64,000 nucleotides of DNA, taken from Streptomyces sp. ICC1. Its GTDB lineage: Bacteria > Actinomycetota > Actinomycetes > Streptomycetales > Streptomycetaceae. This document shows, in pieces, positions 52,458 to 60,670 of the stretch; within the stretch, counting starts at the first letter, position 1, and every line of letters starts with the position of its first letter. A program made the translations under genes and the position numbers. The stretch is taken from assembly GCF_003287935.1 (NCBI RefSeq), contig NZ_CP030287.1, positions 5,597,022-5,661,021 of the forward strand, in the 5' to 3' direction. A model generated the notes under the pieces. That model saw only the letters and a list, made by a program, of their open reading frames with translations. It had not been told where the DNA came from and ran no database searches.

Positions 52458-53576
52458 CTACGCCGGCCGGTCCGTGGCCGGGGTGGCCGGGGCGGCCGAC
52501 GGGGCCGGAGTGGTCGTCAGGAGGGGGCGGACGTGGGTCAGGAGGAGGTCCAGGAAGCGGTCCGGGCGGCGGAACGACGCGAAGTGGCTGCAGCCCTCGA
52601 TCACCGCGAAGTGTTTGACCGGGGCCTCGACCTCCTCGAAGTACGCATGGGCGGAGGCCGTCGGGGTGAGCACGTCGTACTCGCCCTGGAAGACGAAGAA
52701 GGGGATCTCGAAGCGCGTCCCCTCGGCCCGGTCGTCGAACCCGGCCGTTCCCCCGGTGATCCGCTCCGAGAACGACTGCCCCTTGAAGAAGTCCCGCAGG
52801 TCGCGCAGCGAGTGCAGCGGCGACAGCCACATCGAGCCCAGCACCACCTTCTTGATCGTGTCGAGCGTCAGCGGGTCGCTCTGCGCGCAGAGCTTGGCGT
52901 ACGTCGCCTGCTGCCGCGGCGTCCACGCGTACGGGTCCGGGCCGATCTCCTCGACCCGCGCGACCTGCTTGTGCTTCCCGGCGGCGCGCAGCCGCTCCAG
53001 CAGGGCGTCGTAGGCGGAGGTGTCGCGGCCGCCGGTGTGGATGTTCTGGTCGGTGCCGACGTAGGCGGAGTAGAGCTCGGGGTGCGCGCGGGCCAGCCGT
53101 AGCCCGAAGGCGCTGCCGTAGGAGTTGGCGAGGAGCACCACCCGCTCGGCGCCCAGCAGGCGCCGGGCGTGGTGCGTGACCTCCAGGACGTCCTCGTAGA
53201 GCCGCTCGAAAGTGGCCTCGCCCTGGCCCTCCGGGCCGCCCCGGCCGAAGGTCTTGCCGGCGCCGCGCATGTCCCAGCGGAGAAGCGTGAAGTGGCGCTC
53301 CCAGGAGCGGGTGCGGGCCGTGTAGATGGAGTTGGCGGCGCCGGGGCCGCCGTGGATCTCTACGACGACCGGGTTGGCGCGGTCCTCGCCGCGCACCGAG
53401 ATCCACTGGTCGATGCCGCCGATGCGGACGAAGCCCCGCTCGTCGATGCCCTGCGGGGAATCGATCCGCAGGGCCTTGGCGGCCTGCGCGCGGCGCAGCG
53501 CGCGGTGGGCGAAGAGTCCGGCGGCGGGGGTGGCGAGGGCGGCGGCGGTGAGAGCGGCGATGGCGGTGGCGATCAC
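52458..53576 (-). CDS. Proline-iminopeptidase-like alpha/beta hydrolase (S33)
   Basis: A 372-residue protein with an N-terminal hydrophobic helix (IATAIAALTAAALATPAAG) that can be a signal anchor. The S33 signature HGGPG is at 75-79, the nucleophile Ser152 is in LANSYGS, and a late Asp (YDVLTP) and His (GCSHFASF) complete the triad. S33 enzymes cleave N-terminal proline or hydrolyse esters. A 38-bp gap separates it from the HAD gene downstream. A dyad at 53592-53610 lies 16 bases upstream of its start and may be an operator. The C-terminus is Ala/Pro/Thr-rich. Confidence 0.86.
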   Translation of the reverse strand: MIATAIAALTAAALATPAAGLFAHRALRRAQAAKALRIDSPQGIDERGFVRIGGIDQWISVRGEDRANPVVVEIHGGPGAANSIYTARTRSWERHFTLLRWDMRGAGKTFGRGGPEGQGEATFERLYEDVLEVTHHARRLLGAERVVLLANSYGSAFGLRLARAHPELYSAYVGTDQNIHTGGRDTSAYDALLERLRAAGKHKQVARVEEIGPDPYAWTPRQQATYAKLCAQSDPLTLDTIKKVVLGSMWLSPLHSLRDLRDFFKGQSFSERITGGTAGFDDRAEGTRFEIPFFVFQGEYDVLTPTASAHAYFEEVEAPVKHFAVIEGCSHFASFRRPDRFLDLLLTHVRPLLTTTPAPSAAPATPATDRPA

Positions 53577-53591
53577 TGTGTCCTCCGTAAA

Positions 53592-53610
53592 CTGTGTCTA
53601 GTGGATACAG
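53592..53610. promoter_or_regulatory. Dyad CTGTnTC-N5-GAnACAG upstream of the S33 hydrolase
   Basis: An interrupted palindrome of 19 bp immediately upstream of the hydrolase start, with a TGTA/ACAG-like core. It fits a TetR- or MarR-type operator overlapping the promoter. No local regulator is assigned. Confidence 0.5.
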
Positions 53611-53687
53611 ATGAGTGTAGGTGTAGAAGAGAGCGGTACAGGTGGTGCGGGGTGAGCGGTCCGAGCGGACGGAGCGGTGCGGCGGGA

Positions 53688-54950
53688 TCAGGCGGAGGCT
53701 CCGGCCTTGGCTCCCGGCTTCCGTTCCGCGTCCTCGTCGCGTTCCCGGCCCGGGGTGGGGAGGTCGAACTTCACGATCGCCCAGCGGAAGAGCACGTAGT
53801 AGATGGCGGCGAAGGCCAGGCCGATCGGTATGAGCATCCAGGGCTTGGTGGCGATGCCGTAGTTGACGATGTAGTCGATGGCGCCGGAGGAGAAGCCGAA
53901 GCCGTCACGGATGCCGAGGGCGTAGCAGACGGCCATCGAGACGCCGAAGAGGAAGGCGTGGATCGCGTAGAGGACCGGGGCCACGAACATGAAGGCGAAC
54001 TCGATGGGCTCGGTCACGCCGGTGACGAAGGAGGTCAGGGCGACGGAGATCATCATGCCCTTGACCATGGTGCGGTTCTCGGGGCGTGCGGTGTGCGCGA
54101 TGGCCATGGCGGCGGCCGGGAGGGCGAACATGTAGATCGGGAAGCCGCCGGTCATGAACTGGCCCGCGGTCGGGTCGCCGGCGAGGAAGCGGGCGATGTC
54201 GCCGTGCACCTCGGTGCCGGTGGTCGGGTTCACGAAGGAGCCGGCCTCGAACCAGGGGAAGACCGAGAAGAAGTGGTGCATCCCGATCGGGATGAGGGCC
54301 CGGACGACGAGGCCGAAGAGGCCCGCGCCCCAGGCGCCGGTGCCGACCAGCCACTCGCCGAAGTGGAAGAACCAGCCGCCGACGGTCGGCCAGACCACTC
54401 CGAATACCACTCCGATGCCGACGCCGGCGAAGGCGCTCAGGATCGGCACGAGCCGGCGGCCGCCGAAGAAGCCGAGCCATTCGGGCAGCTTGGTCCGGCT
54501 GAAGCGCTGGTAGAGGAGGGCCGCGACCAGGCCCATCACGATGCCGCCGAGGACCTTGGCGTCGAGCGGCTCGCCGTCCACGCCCTTGGGGAAGGCCGGG
54601 CTGGCGAGCACCGCCTTGAAGACGAGGTAGCCGACCACGGCCGCCAGGGCGGTTGAGCCGTCGGACTTCTTGGCGAAGCCGATGGCCACGCCGACCGCGA
54701 AGAGCAGCGGCAGGTTGGCGAAGACCGTGTCACCGGCGGCCGCCAGCACCATCGCGAGCTTCTGCACGATCAGCGGGAAGTTCTCACGGCCCAGCAGGTC
54801 GTGGCCGCCGAGCCGGGTCAGCAGGGCGGCGGCCGGCAGCGTGGCCACGGGCAGCATCAGGCTGCGGCCGATGCGCTGCATGACCGGCATGATCCGGCCC
54901 GGCTTCTTTCCGGCGGCCGGTGCGGTGGCCGGGGCTGTGGCCGTACTCAT
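53688..54950 (-). CDS. PTS permease EIIC component (glucose/N-acetylglucosamine type)
   Basis: A 420-residue PTS EIIC of the glucose-glucoside family. Start ATG 54950 has GAGGAG eight bases upstream. About ten transmembrane segments and the signature stretches GRSLMLPVATLPAAALLTRLGG, RALIPIGMHHFFSVFPW and GVTEPIEFAFMFVAP (conserved Glu in TEP) are intact. No EIIB or EIIA domain is fused, so it must work with components encoded elsewhere, as in the Streptomyces NagE-type GlcNAc systems. The GntR/HutC-type regulator gene is divergent, with phased TGGT repeats between. Substrate prediction between GlcNAc and glucose is not possible by eye. Confidence 0.9.
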   Translation of the reverse strand: MSTATAPATAPAAGKKPGRIMPVMQRIGRSLMLPVATLPAAALLTRLGGHDLLGRENFPLIVQKLAMVLAAAGDTVFANLPLLFAVGVAIGFAKKSDGSTALAAVVGYLVFKAVLASPAFPKGVDGEPLDAKVLGGIVMGLVAALLYQRFSRTKLPEWLGFFGGRRLVPILSAFAGVGIGVVFGVVWPTVGGWFFHFGEWLVGTGAWGAGLFGLVVRALIPIGMHHFFSVFPWFEAGSFVNPTTGTEVHGDIARFLAGDPTAGQFMTGGFPIYMFALPAAAMAIAHTARPENRTMVKGMMISVALTSFVTGVTEPIEFAFMFVAPVLYAIHAFLFGVSMAVCYALGIRDGFGFSSGAIDYIVNYGIATKPWMLIPIGLAFAAIYYVLFRWAIVKFDLPTPGRERDEDAERKPGAKAGASA

Positions 54951-54995
54951 CGCAGGTACTCCTCGTCGAGCGGGTGGTGGGGACGACTCGAAGGT

Positions 54996-55116
54996 AACCA
55001 GTGGTTTTGGATTGGTCAACGGTGGTCTCTTGTGGTCTTACGGAAAACATCAAGATGAGGCCGAAGGTCTCGCCATCCCGAGGTCGGAAGCCACAACAAA
55101 GTGGTAGCAAGTGGTA
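54996..55116. promoter_or_regulatory. Array of phased TGGT repeats between EIIC and GntR genes
   Basis: (G/T)TGGT units begin at 55001, 55012, 55022 and 55032 (spacing 11, 10, 10), and GTGGTA occurs at 55101 and 55111 (spacing 10). AACCA-G-TGGTT at 54996-55006 is a perfect palindrome, and CCAC at 55091 is inverted to GTGG at 55101. Ten-base phasing puts all sites on one face of the helix, the usual look of a cooperatively bound operator. Confidence 0.6.
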
Positions 55117-55127
55117 TGGTTCATCCC

Positions 55128-55904
55128 ATGATCGACGATCCTGCCACCGACGACGCCGCCACCTCCTCCTCCGTCGTCCGTGCCGCCGACCCCCTGTGGG
55201 CCCAGGCCGCGGACCGGATCCGCGAGGAGATCGCGCGCCGCGGCCTGACCGCCGGCAGCAAGCTGCCGCCCGAGCGCGAGCTGTGCACCCGGCTGGACGT
55301 CTCCCGCGTCACCCTGCGCCGCGCGCTCGGCCGCCTCGTCGAGCAGGGCCTGGTCACCGCCTCCCACGGGCGCGGCTGGTTCGTCGCGGCGCCCGTGGCG
55401 CCCGCGCCCGCCCGCGAGTGGCCCAAAGACCTGGAGTCCTTCACCGCCACCGCGCGCCGCAAGCACATGCGCGCCAGCTCGGTCGTCCTGCGGCACGACA
55501 CGGTCACGGCGTCCCTGGACGATGCGGACCGCCTCGGCGTGCCCGCCGGCACCCCGCTGCTGCTCCTGGAGCGGGTCCGGCTGCTCAACGACGTCCGGAT
55601 CGCCCTCGACCGGACGCTCGTCGTCGTCGAACTCGCGCCCGACCTCGCCCGCACCGACTTCCGCGAGACCTCGCTCTTCGAGGAGCTGCGCCGCTGGGGC
55701 GTCGAGCCCGACCGCGCCGAGGCCACGATCGAGGCGCGCACGGCCGACGGGGAACTCGCCGGGCACCTCGGCATCGCCGAGGGCGCGCCCGTGCTCGTCC
55801 TCGACCAGACCGTGTTCACGCGCGACCAGCGGCCGCTCCTGCTGTCCACCGTGGAGTACAGCGGCGACCGCTACCGGCTGCGCACCACTCTGCAGACAGA
55901 CTGA
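55128..55904 (+). CDS. GntR/HutC-family regulator (UTRA effector domain)
   Basis: A 258-residue regulator. The winged helix (about 25-95) contains ADRIREEIARRGLTAGSKLP, then PERELCTRLDVSRVTLRRAL and GWFV, the GntR signature. The rest is the UTRA sensor domain (HutC type) with RVRLLNDVRIALDRTL and ending EYSGDRYRLRTTLQ. HutC-type proteins such as DasR bind GlcN-6-P or other sugar phosphates and repress PTS and chitin genes. The start at 55128 has no ribosome-binding site; TATGGT lies seven bases upstream, so the mRNA may be leaderless. An in-frame ATG at 55116 is possible. It is divergent from EIIC and is the likely binder of the phased TGGT array. Confidence 0.88.
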   Translation: MIDDPATDDAATSSSVVRAADPLWAQAADRIREEIARRGLTAGSKLPPERELCTRLDVSRVTLRRALGRLVEQGLVTASHGRGWFVAAPVAPAPAREWPKDLESFTATARRKHMRASSVVLRHDTVTASLDDADRLGVPAGTPLLLLERVRLLNDVRIALDRTLVVVELAPDLARTDFRETSLFEELRRWGVEPDRAEATIEARTADGELAGHLGIAEGAPVLVLDQTVFTRDQRPLLLSTVEYSGDRYRLRTTLQTD

Positions 55905-56117
55905 CACCGCCGTCCGGCCGCGCGGTAGCGCCCTTCGGCACCCGCCGGCCCGCCGAAGGGCCCCGCCGCGACGCCCCTGCTCAGGCGGGCCGCTGCTCGT
56001 ACCCTTGGCCGGCTCCTACGACCGAACTGCGCCCCACGCCGGGCCCGCCGCCGCTTCGGGAAACCCCCGGAGCGGAGGCTCCACGGTGCGCGGCGGTCGC
56101 GGGGCCCGGTACTGCTG

Positions 56118-56924
56118 TCAGAGCGCCGCGAGGAACTCCAGCAGCGCCGCGTTGAAGGCCTCCGGCTGCTCCACGCCCGGCAGGTGTCCGGCCCGCTCCA
56201 CGACGGTGAGCACCGAGTGCGGGACCAGTGCGTGCAGGGACTCGGCCTCGGCGACCGGGGTGTACACGTCGTCCCGGCCGACGATGATCAGGCAGGGCAC
56301 CTCGGCGGGCAGCGCCGCGAGCACCGGGGCGTAGTCGGGCCGCTCGGCCCGCCCGCGCAGCGCTGCGGCCGCGCCCTCGGGTGCGGTCGCGTACATCATC
56401 GCGGTCACCTTGGCGGCGGCCTCGGGCATTCCGGTCACGTTGTACGGCGCGAGCATCTTGTCGATGACCTCGTCGGTGTAGGGCTTCATCCCCTCCCGCA
56501 GCAGCCGCTCGGCGAGGTTCAGGCGGAAGGCCTTGCCGTCCTCGGTCTCCGCCGGGGAGGAGCTGTCGGACAGGACGAGGGCCCGTACCAGACCCGGGTG
56601 GCGCAGCCGCATCTCCATGGCGATCTGCCCGCCCATGGACACACCGCCGACGACCGCTTGTTCGACGCCCAGGCGGTCGAGCAGGGCGGCCAGGTCGTCG
56701 GCGAAGGCGGCGAGCAGGGTCTTGCCGGGAACCACCGGGCTTTGACCGTATCCCCGCAGGTCAGGGGCGATGACACGGTAACCGGCCGCGGTCAGGGCGG
56801 CCGTCTGGGGGTCCCATATCGTGCGGTTGAACGGATGTCCGTGGATCAGGATTACGGGGGCTCCGTCACGGGGACCCAAGTCCTCGAAAAAGAGTGTCAC
56901 GCCATTGCCAATTTGGGGGTTCAT
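56118..56924 (-). CDS. Alpha/beta-hydrolase
   Basis: A 268-residue hydrolase with HGHPFNRTIWD near the oxyanion region, RGYGQS, nucleophile Ser96 in GGVSMGGQ, an acid Asp in VGRDDVYTP and the catalytic His in RAGHLPG. It resembles 3-oxoadipate enol-lactonase or haloperoxidase-like hydrolases; the substrate is unknown. It is convergent with the GntR gene, with 213 bp in between that hold no gene, and divergent from the GNAT gene upstream. Nothing odd in length or sequence. Confidence 0.9.
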   Translation of the reverse strand: MNPQIGNGVTLFFEDLGPRDGAPVILIHGHPFNRTIWDPQTAALTAAGYRVIAPDLRGYGQSPVVPGKTLLAAFADDLAALLDRLGVEQAVVGGVSMGGQIAMEMRLRHPGLVRALVLSDSSSPAETEDGKAFRLNLAERLLREGMKPYTDEVIDKMLAPYNVTGMPEAAAKVTAMMYATAPEGAAAALRGRAERPDYAPVLAALPAEVPCLIIVGRDDVYTPVAEAESLHALVPHSVLTVVERAGHLPGVEQPEAFNAALLEFLAAL

Positions 56925-57064
56925 GAGAGGACTCTAAGGGGCTACATTGAGCCACTCGCGTTCACCTGACAGCCCGTTGCCTTTCACCCGTGTTTTGCAC
57001 GGGGGGCGACGTCAGGGACGCAGACTGTGCAACCACCCCACCGCCCAGAAGGACCGAAGGCTCC

Positions 57065-57751
57065 GTGCCCGTACCCGTACTCCTCGCCGGCCGCTCCGTG
57101 CGGCTTGAGCCCCTCGCCCCCCACCACACCGAGGCCTTGGCCATGGCCGGGGCCGAGGATCGTACGACTTACGCCTTCACTCCCGTGCCCCACGGGTTGC
57201 AGGCGTCACACGAGTACATCGACCGTGCCCTCGCCGATCAGGCGGCGGGTCGATCGCTCCCGTTCGCGGTGGTCAGAGCCACCGACGGCCGGGTGGTCGG
57301 TTCGACCCGGTTCCTGGAACTCGACTACTGGCAGGGGCCGCTGGTGTGGCCCGCCGTGCCGGGGGTCCCGTTCGGCGATCCGGCGACGGCGATCCCCGAT
57401 GCCGCCGAGATCGGCAATACCTGGCTGTCCCCGCAGGCCCAGGGAACCGGCATCAACACCGAGGCGAAGCTCCTCCTGCTGCGCCATGCCTTCGAGACCT
57501 GGGGCGTCCGGCGCATCTCGCTGCGCGCCGATGCCCGCAACGGCCGCTCGCGCGCCGCCATGGAACGGCTCGGGTTCACCAGCGAGGGGGTCCGCCGGGC
57601 CCATTCGAGGGGCCTCGACGGGGCGGTCCGCAGTACGGCCTTCTACTCGATCCTCGACGAGGAGTGGCCGACCGTGCGGTCGGTCATCGAGCTCAGGCTG
57701 TCGGCGGCCGCGCAGCGCAAGCGGCGGCGCAAGACGCTCATCCCGGCGTAA
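57065..57751 (+). CDS. GNAT-family acetyltransferase (RimJ/RimL type)
   Basis: A 228-residue GNAT starting at GTG 57065 (VPVPVLLAGRSVRLEPLAPHH), with GAAGG upstream. The N-terminal RxVRLEPLxxxH motif and LSPQAQGTGINTEAKLLLLRHAF (acetyl-CoA region) place it in the RimJ/RimL-like group that acetylates protein N-termini or small molecules. A basic tail (QRKRRRKTLIP) ends the protein. The open frame begins earlier (56990), but the first 25 residues are not conserved-like. It is convergent with the lipoprotein-like gene at 57825. Confidence 0.85.
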   Translation: MPVPVLLAGRSVRLEPLAPHHTEALAMAGAEDRTTYAFTPVPHGLQASHEYIDRALADQAAGRSLPFAVVRATDGRVVGSTRFLELDYWQGPLVWPAVPGVPFGDPATAIPDAAEIGNTWLSPQAQGTGINTEAKLLLLRHAFETWGVRRISLRADARNGRSRAAMERLGFTSEGVRRAHSRGLDGAVRSTAFYSILDEEWPTVRSVIELRLSAAAQRKRRRKTLIPA

Positions 57752-57824
57752 CGGTCCTTCTGCGCTGCCGCACCCTGCCCTTCCGTTCGGACGGCGGGCG
57801 GCTCCCGCCCCCACTTCCCCGGTG

Positions 57825-58853
57825 TCAGCCGAGGAAGGCGGGGGCGAGGGCCGACGTCATGAGCCGGGCCGGGGCGCCGCTGCCGTCGGCGGGCAGGGAG
57901 TAGAGGTCTGCGCCGAAGTCCCCGGGCAGGGAGTAGACGACCGTCTTGTCGTCCGTCCACACCACCTGGTCGTCGACGCTGCGCTCCTCGGCGAGCGGGG
58001 CCTCCGCCATCGAGGCCAGGTCCAGGACGTACAGCCGCCAGGGCGCGTCCGGCGACAGGCCGGGCACCCGCTTCTTGAACACCAGCCGGGTCCCGTCGGG
58101 CGACAGGGACGGGCATTCGAGGTTCTCGCGCAGCGTGGTCACCGTGCGTGCCGCGAGGTCGCCGCGGACCAGGTAGGTCTGGCCCCCGGTCGCGAGCGTG
58201 GCGTAGAAGCCCTGCTCGTCGGCGGTGAAGGTGACTCCCCAGAAGTTGACGTCGGCGTTGCGGTACGCCTTGCCGTCCTTGTGGATCGTGAAGTCCTCCA
58301 GGGAGGCGTCGTACTTCCCGGTGCGCAGGTCCAGCAGCGAGGTCCGGGTCGAGAAGTTCGTGCCCGCGTACGAGTCCCCGCCCACGAAGACCGTCCAGGC
58401 GGCCAGACGGCCGCCGGGCGAGACCCTCGCCCGGGTCGGGATGCCGGCCAGCGGGTGGCTGGAGACCTCCTCGAGCCGGGCATCGAGGACGACGGCCTTG
58501 TAGCTGTCCTGCACCCCGCCCTTGTCGGCTTGGAGGCAGACCCCCGTGCCGGCGGCGGAGTGGAAGCGCAGGCAGCTGACCCCGGAGGCGGTACGGGGCC
58601 CTTCGGGCGCGTCGGCCGGTGCGGTGGCCAGCTCGTCGCGGTGCGGCCCCCAGACCATGTTCCGGAACACGATCCGCCGGCCGCCGTCGCCCGGGGCGAG
58701 GGACACCGCGCCCGGGGTGATCGCCGGCCCGCCGGCCCGGGCCCGGTCCTTCTCGTCGGCGCGCGAGGAGGCCCGCACGACGGCGAGCGCCCCGATCGCG
58801 GCGAGCAGGACGACGGCGGAGACGAGGATCAGGATCCGGCGCTTCAGGGGCAC
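57825..58853 (-). CDS. Membrane-anchored beta-propeller (TolB-like) protein
   Basis: A 342-residue protein beginning at GTG 58853 (VPLKRRILILVSAVVLLAAIG), an uncleaved or cleavable signal anchor with basic residues before a hydrophobic run. The remainder is rich in beta-strand patterns with repeated D/S-P-DG units (SLSPDGTRLVFKKR, VSPGGRLAAWTVF), as in WD40/TolB-like propellers. It may be a surface receptor or a scaffold. No catalytic motif is visible. Its stop lies 73 bp past the convergent GNAT gene. The upstream small secreted gene may be cotranscribed. Confidence 0.7.
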   Translation of the reverse strand: MPLKRRILILVSAVVLLAAIGALAVVRASSRADEKDRARAGGPAITPGAVSLAPGDGGRRIVFRNMVWGPHRDELATAPADAPEGPRTASGVSCLRFHSAAGTGVCLQADKGGVQDSYKAVVLDARLEEVSSHPLAGIPTRARVSPGGRLAAWTVFVGGDSYAGTNFSTRTSLLDLRTGKYDASLEDFTIHKDGKAYRNADVNFWGVTFTADEQGFYATLATGGQTYLVRGDLAARTVTTLRENLECPSLSPDGTRLVFKKRVPGLSPDAPWRLYVLDLASMAEAPLAEERSVDDQVVWTDDKTVVYSLPGDFGADLYSLPADGSGAPARLMTSALAPAFLG

Positions 58854-58884
58854 GGGCGGGGCCTTTCGGGATCGGCGGGTGGGA

Positions 58885-59229
58885 TCAGACGGCTGCGGCG
58901 TCCGGCGCGGGAGCACGAGCACCGCGTCGCCCGGGGCGGGTGCCCGGGGCGGCGATCAGCTCGGAGGCCAGGTTGGGCGCGGAGCTGAAGCCCGGCGTGT
59001 AGCAGCTGTCGCCGGTCACGCCCTGGTGGGAGCCCGAGAAGAGTTGCAGGCAGTTGGGCCGGCTCGGGTGCGTGATGCCGTAGGAGTTGGTGAGGTTGAC
59101 TCCCCCCGGCTGGGCGGCGGCGATGCCCGCCCACAGCGCGGCGCCGACGGTGGAGACGCCGAAGGCGGTGGCGCGGGCAGTGGCGAGGGCGGTCTTGCGA
59201 CGGGACCGTGGAAGTGGCATGCCGGGCAC
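58885..59229 (-). CDS. Small secreted hypothetical protein
   Basis: A 114-residue protein starting at GTG 59229 behind GGAGG TAATTCCC, a strong site. Residues 5-40 look like a Sec signal (RSRRKTALATARATAFGVSTVGAALWAGIAAAQ). The mature part contains NSYGITHPSRPNCLQLFSGSHQG and two Cys that may pair. No known domain. The mature protein is about 75 residues. It precedes the membrane-anchored propeller gene by 31 bp and probably shares its transcript. Secreted small proteins of this kind can be adhesins or signals, but this is only a guess. Confidence 0.62.
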   Translation of the reverse strand: MPGMPLPRSRRKTALATARATAFGVSTVGAALWAGIAAAQPGGVNLTNSYGITHPSRPNCLQLFSGSHQGVTGDSCYTPGFSSAPNLASELIAAPGTRPGRRGARAPAPDAAAV

Positions 59230-59482
59230 GGGAATTACCTCCGGGCAGGGGCTTGGGGCGGCGCGGAGGTACCGTACCGATCGGCATGTGCAGGGGCCAG
59301 AGATACTCGGCGAACAGATCGGGAACTCCGCCGACCGTTTCGACGTCGGGCAATGTCCTCCTCTCGGGAACCCAAAGAGTCGGAAAAATCCGGAACCTGT
59401 GAGCACGTAGGCTCCTCTTTTGATCGAAAGCAGTCCCACCCCGCCCCAACGGGGTCAGCACCAAGCCGGAGAGCAACCGCAC

Positions 59483-60670
59483 ATGTCGCACTCACCCGAC
59501 GGACAGCAGCAGCCGTACCGGTCGGAAGGGCCCTACCAGCAGCAGCCGTACCCGCCGCAGGGGCAGCAGCCGTACCCTCCCCACCCGCCGCAGGGGCAGC
59601 CCCCCCACGGTGAGCCGCGGCGGCCTTCGCGGGTCCGGCGGTGGGTGATCGCGGGCGCCTCCGTGCTCGCGCTGGCGGGTGTCGCGGCGCTCGTGATGAA
59701 CCACTACGAGATACCGCCCTTCACGGACAAGGGCGAGGCCGTCTCGTTCGGGAAGCCGCACACCGGTGACTCCGGTGAGGCCGTCAAACCGCCGGCGAAC
59801 TCGAAGATGTCGATGCCCACGGGCCCGAAGGCCGATTTCAAGAACTCGATGACCCTGCCCGACGGCACGCACGTGGCCGTCACCACGCTGGACGGCAAGA
59901 AGTCGGGCTTCAAGGGCAAGGTCTGGGTCTGGGCTCCCAAGGAGTACGACGACCCGAAGTTCGCCAAGAGCGGCTTCCCGGTCATGATCGCGCTCCCGGG
60001 CGGCGCCGGCTACCCGAACAACTACTGGATGGGCACCGACCTGGGCCTGCAGACCAGCATCAGCAAGTGGTACGCCGAGGGCAAGAGCAAGCCCTTCATC
60101 CTCGCCATGCCGGTGCTGAACCCGGGTCCGGACGACAAGGGCGTCTACTGGGACGGGTCCGACATCCCGGACCAGCCCAAGATGGGCACCTGGCTCACCG
60201 ACGACGTCCCGGACCTGGTGCGCGCGAACTTCCGCACGGTCAAGTCCCGTGACGGCTGGGCCTACATGGGCTCCTCGACCGGTGGCTTCGCCAGCCTGAA
60301 GGCCGTGCTGAAGCACCCGGACAAGTTCAAGGCCGCGATCTGCTCGGGCCCGGACATCGTGCCCGACTCCTCGCTGTGGAGGGGCCACGACAAGGAGAAG
60401 GCGGAGAACAACCCCGAGCTGCTGGCCAAGGCGCTGATCGACAAGAAGGGCCCGGACGTCTACCTGGCCTTCCAGGTCGGCACCAACGAGTCCAACAAGA
60501 ACACCCTACCGAACGTGGAGAAGTTCATCGCCGCCTACGGCAAGGGGCCGGTCCACACCGAGCTGAAGATCATCCAGGGCGGCCAGCACAACGCGAAGAC
60601 CTACGTCCCCAACATGGGCGAGGGGCCGATCCAGTACATCAGCAAGGTCATGGAAGGGCCCGTGGAGTAA
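59483..60670 (+). CDS. Membrane-anchored esterase (alpha/beta-hydrolase fold)
   Basis: A 395-residue protein. The start ATG 59483 has GGAGAG upstream. Residues 1-55 are a Pro/Gln/Tyr-rich repeat tail (QQPYPPQGQQPYPPHPPQGQ) exposed to the cytoplasm, followed by one transmembrane helix (VIAGASVLALAGVAALVM) and an extracytoplasmic esterase domain. The nucleophile is Ser265 in MGSSTGG; late His/Asp residues are in GGQHNAKTY. It resembles the antigen-85/esterase D fold. The PYPPQGQ repeat tail is typical of Streptomyces membrane proteins. It overlaps the convergent carboxylesterase gene by 23 bp. Confidence 0.85.
   Translation: MSHSPDGQQQPYRSEGPYQQQPYPPQGQQPYPPHPPQGQPPHGEPRRPSRVRRWVIAGASVLALAGVAALVMNHYEIPPFTDKGEAVSFGKPHTGDSGEAVKPPANSKMSMPTGPKADFKNSMTLPDGTHVAVTTLDGKKSGFKGKVWVWAPKEYDDPKFAKSGFPVMIALPGGAGYPNNYWMGTDLGLQTSISKWYAEGKSKPFILAMPVLNPGPDDKGVYWDGSDIPDQPKMGTWLTDDVPDLVRANFRTVKSRDGWAYMGSSTGGFASLKAVLKHPDKFKAAICSGPDIVPDSSLWRGHDKEKAENNPELLAKALIDKKGPDVYLAFQVGTNESNKNTLPNVEKFIAAYGKGPVHTELKIIQGGQHNAKTYVPNMGEGPIQYISKVMEGPVE

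Noticed and set aside
57027..58988. 653-codon plus-strand frame
   Set aside because: Shadow of the GNAT and of the propeller gene on the other strand.
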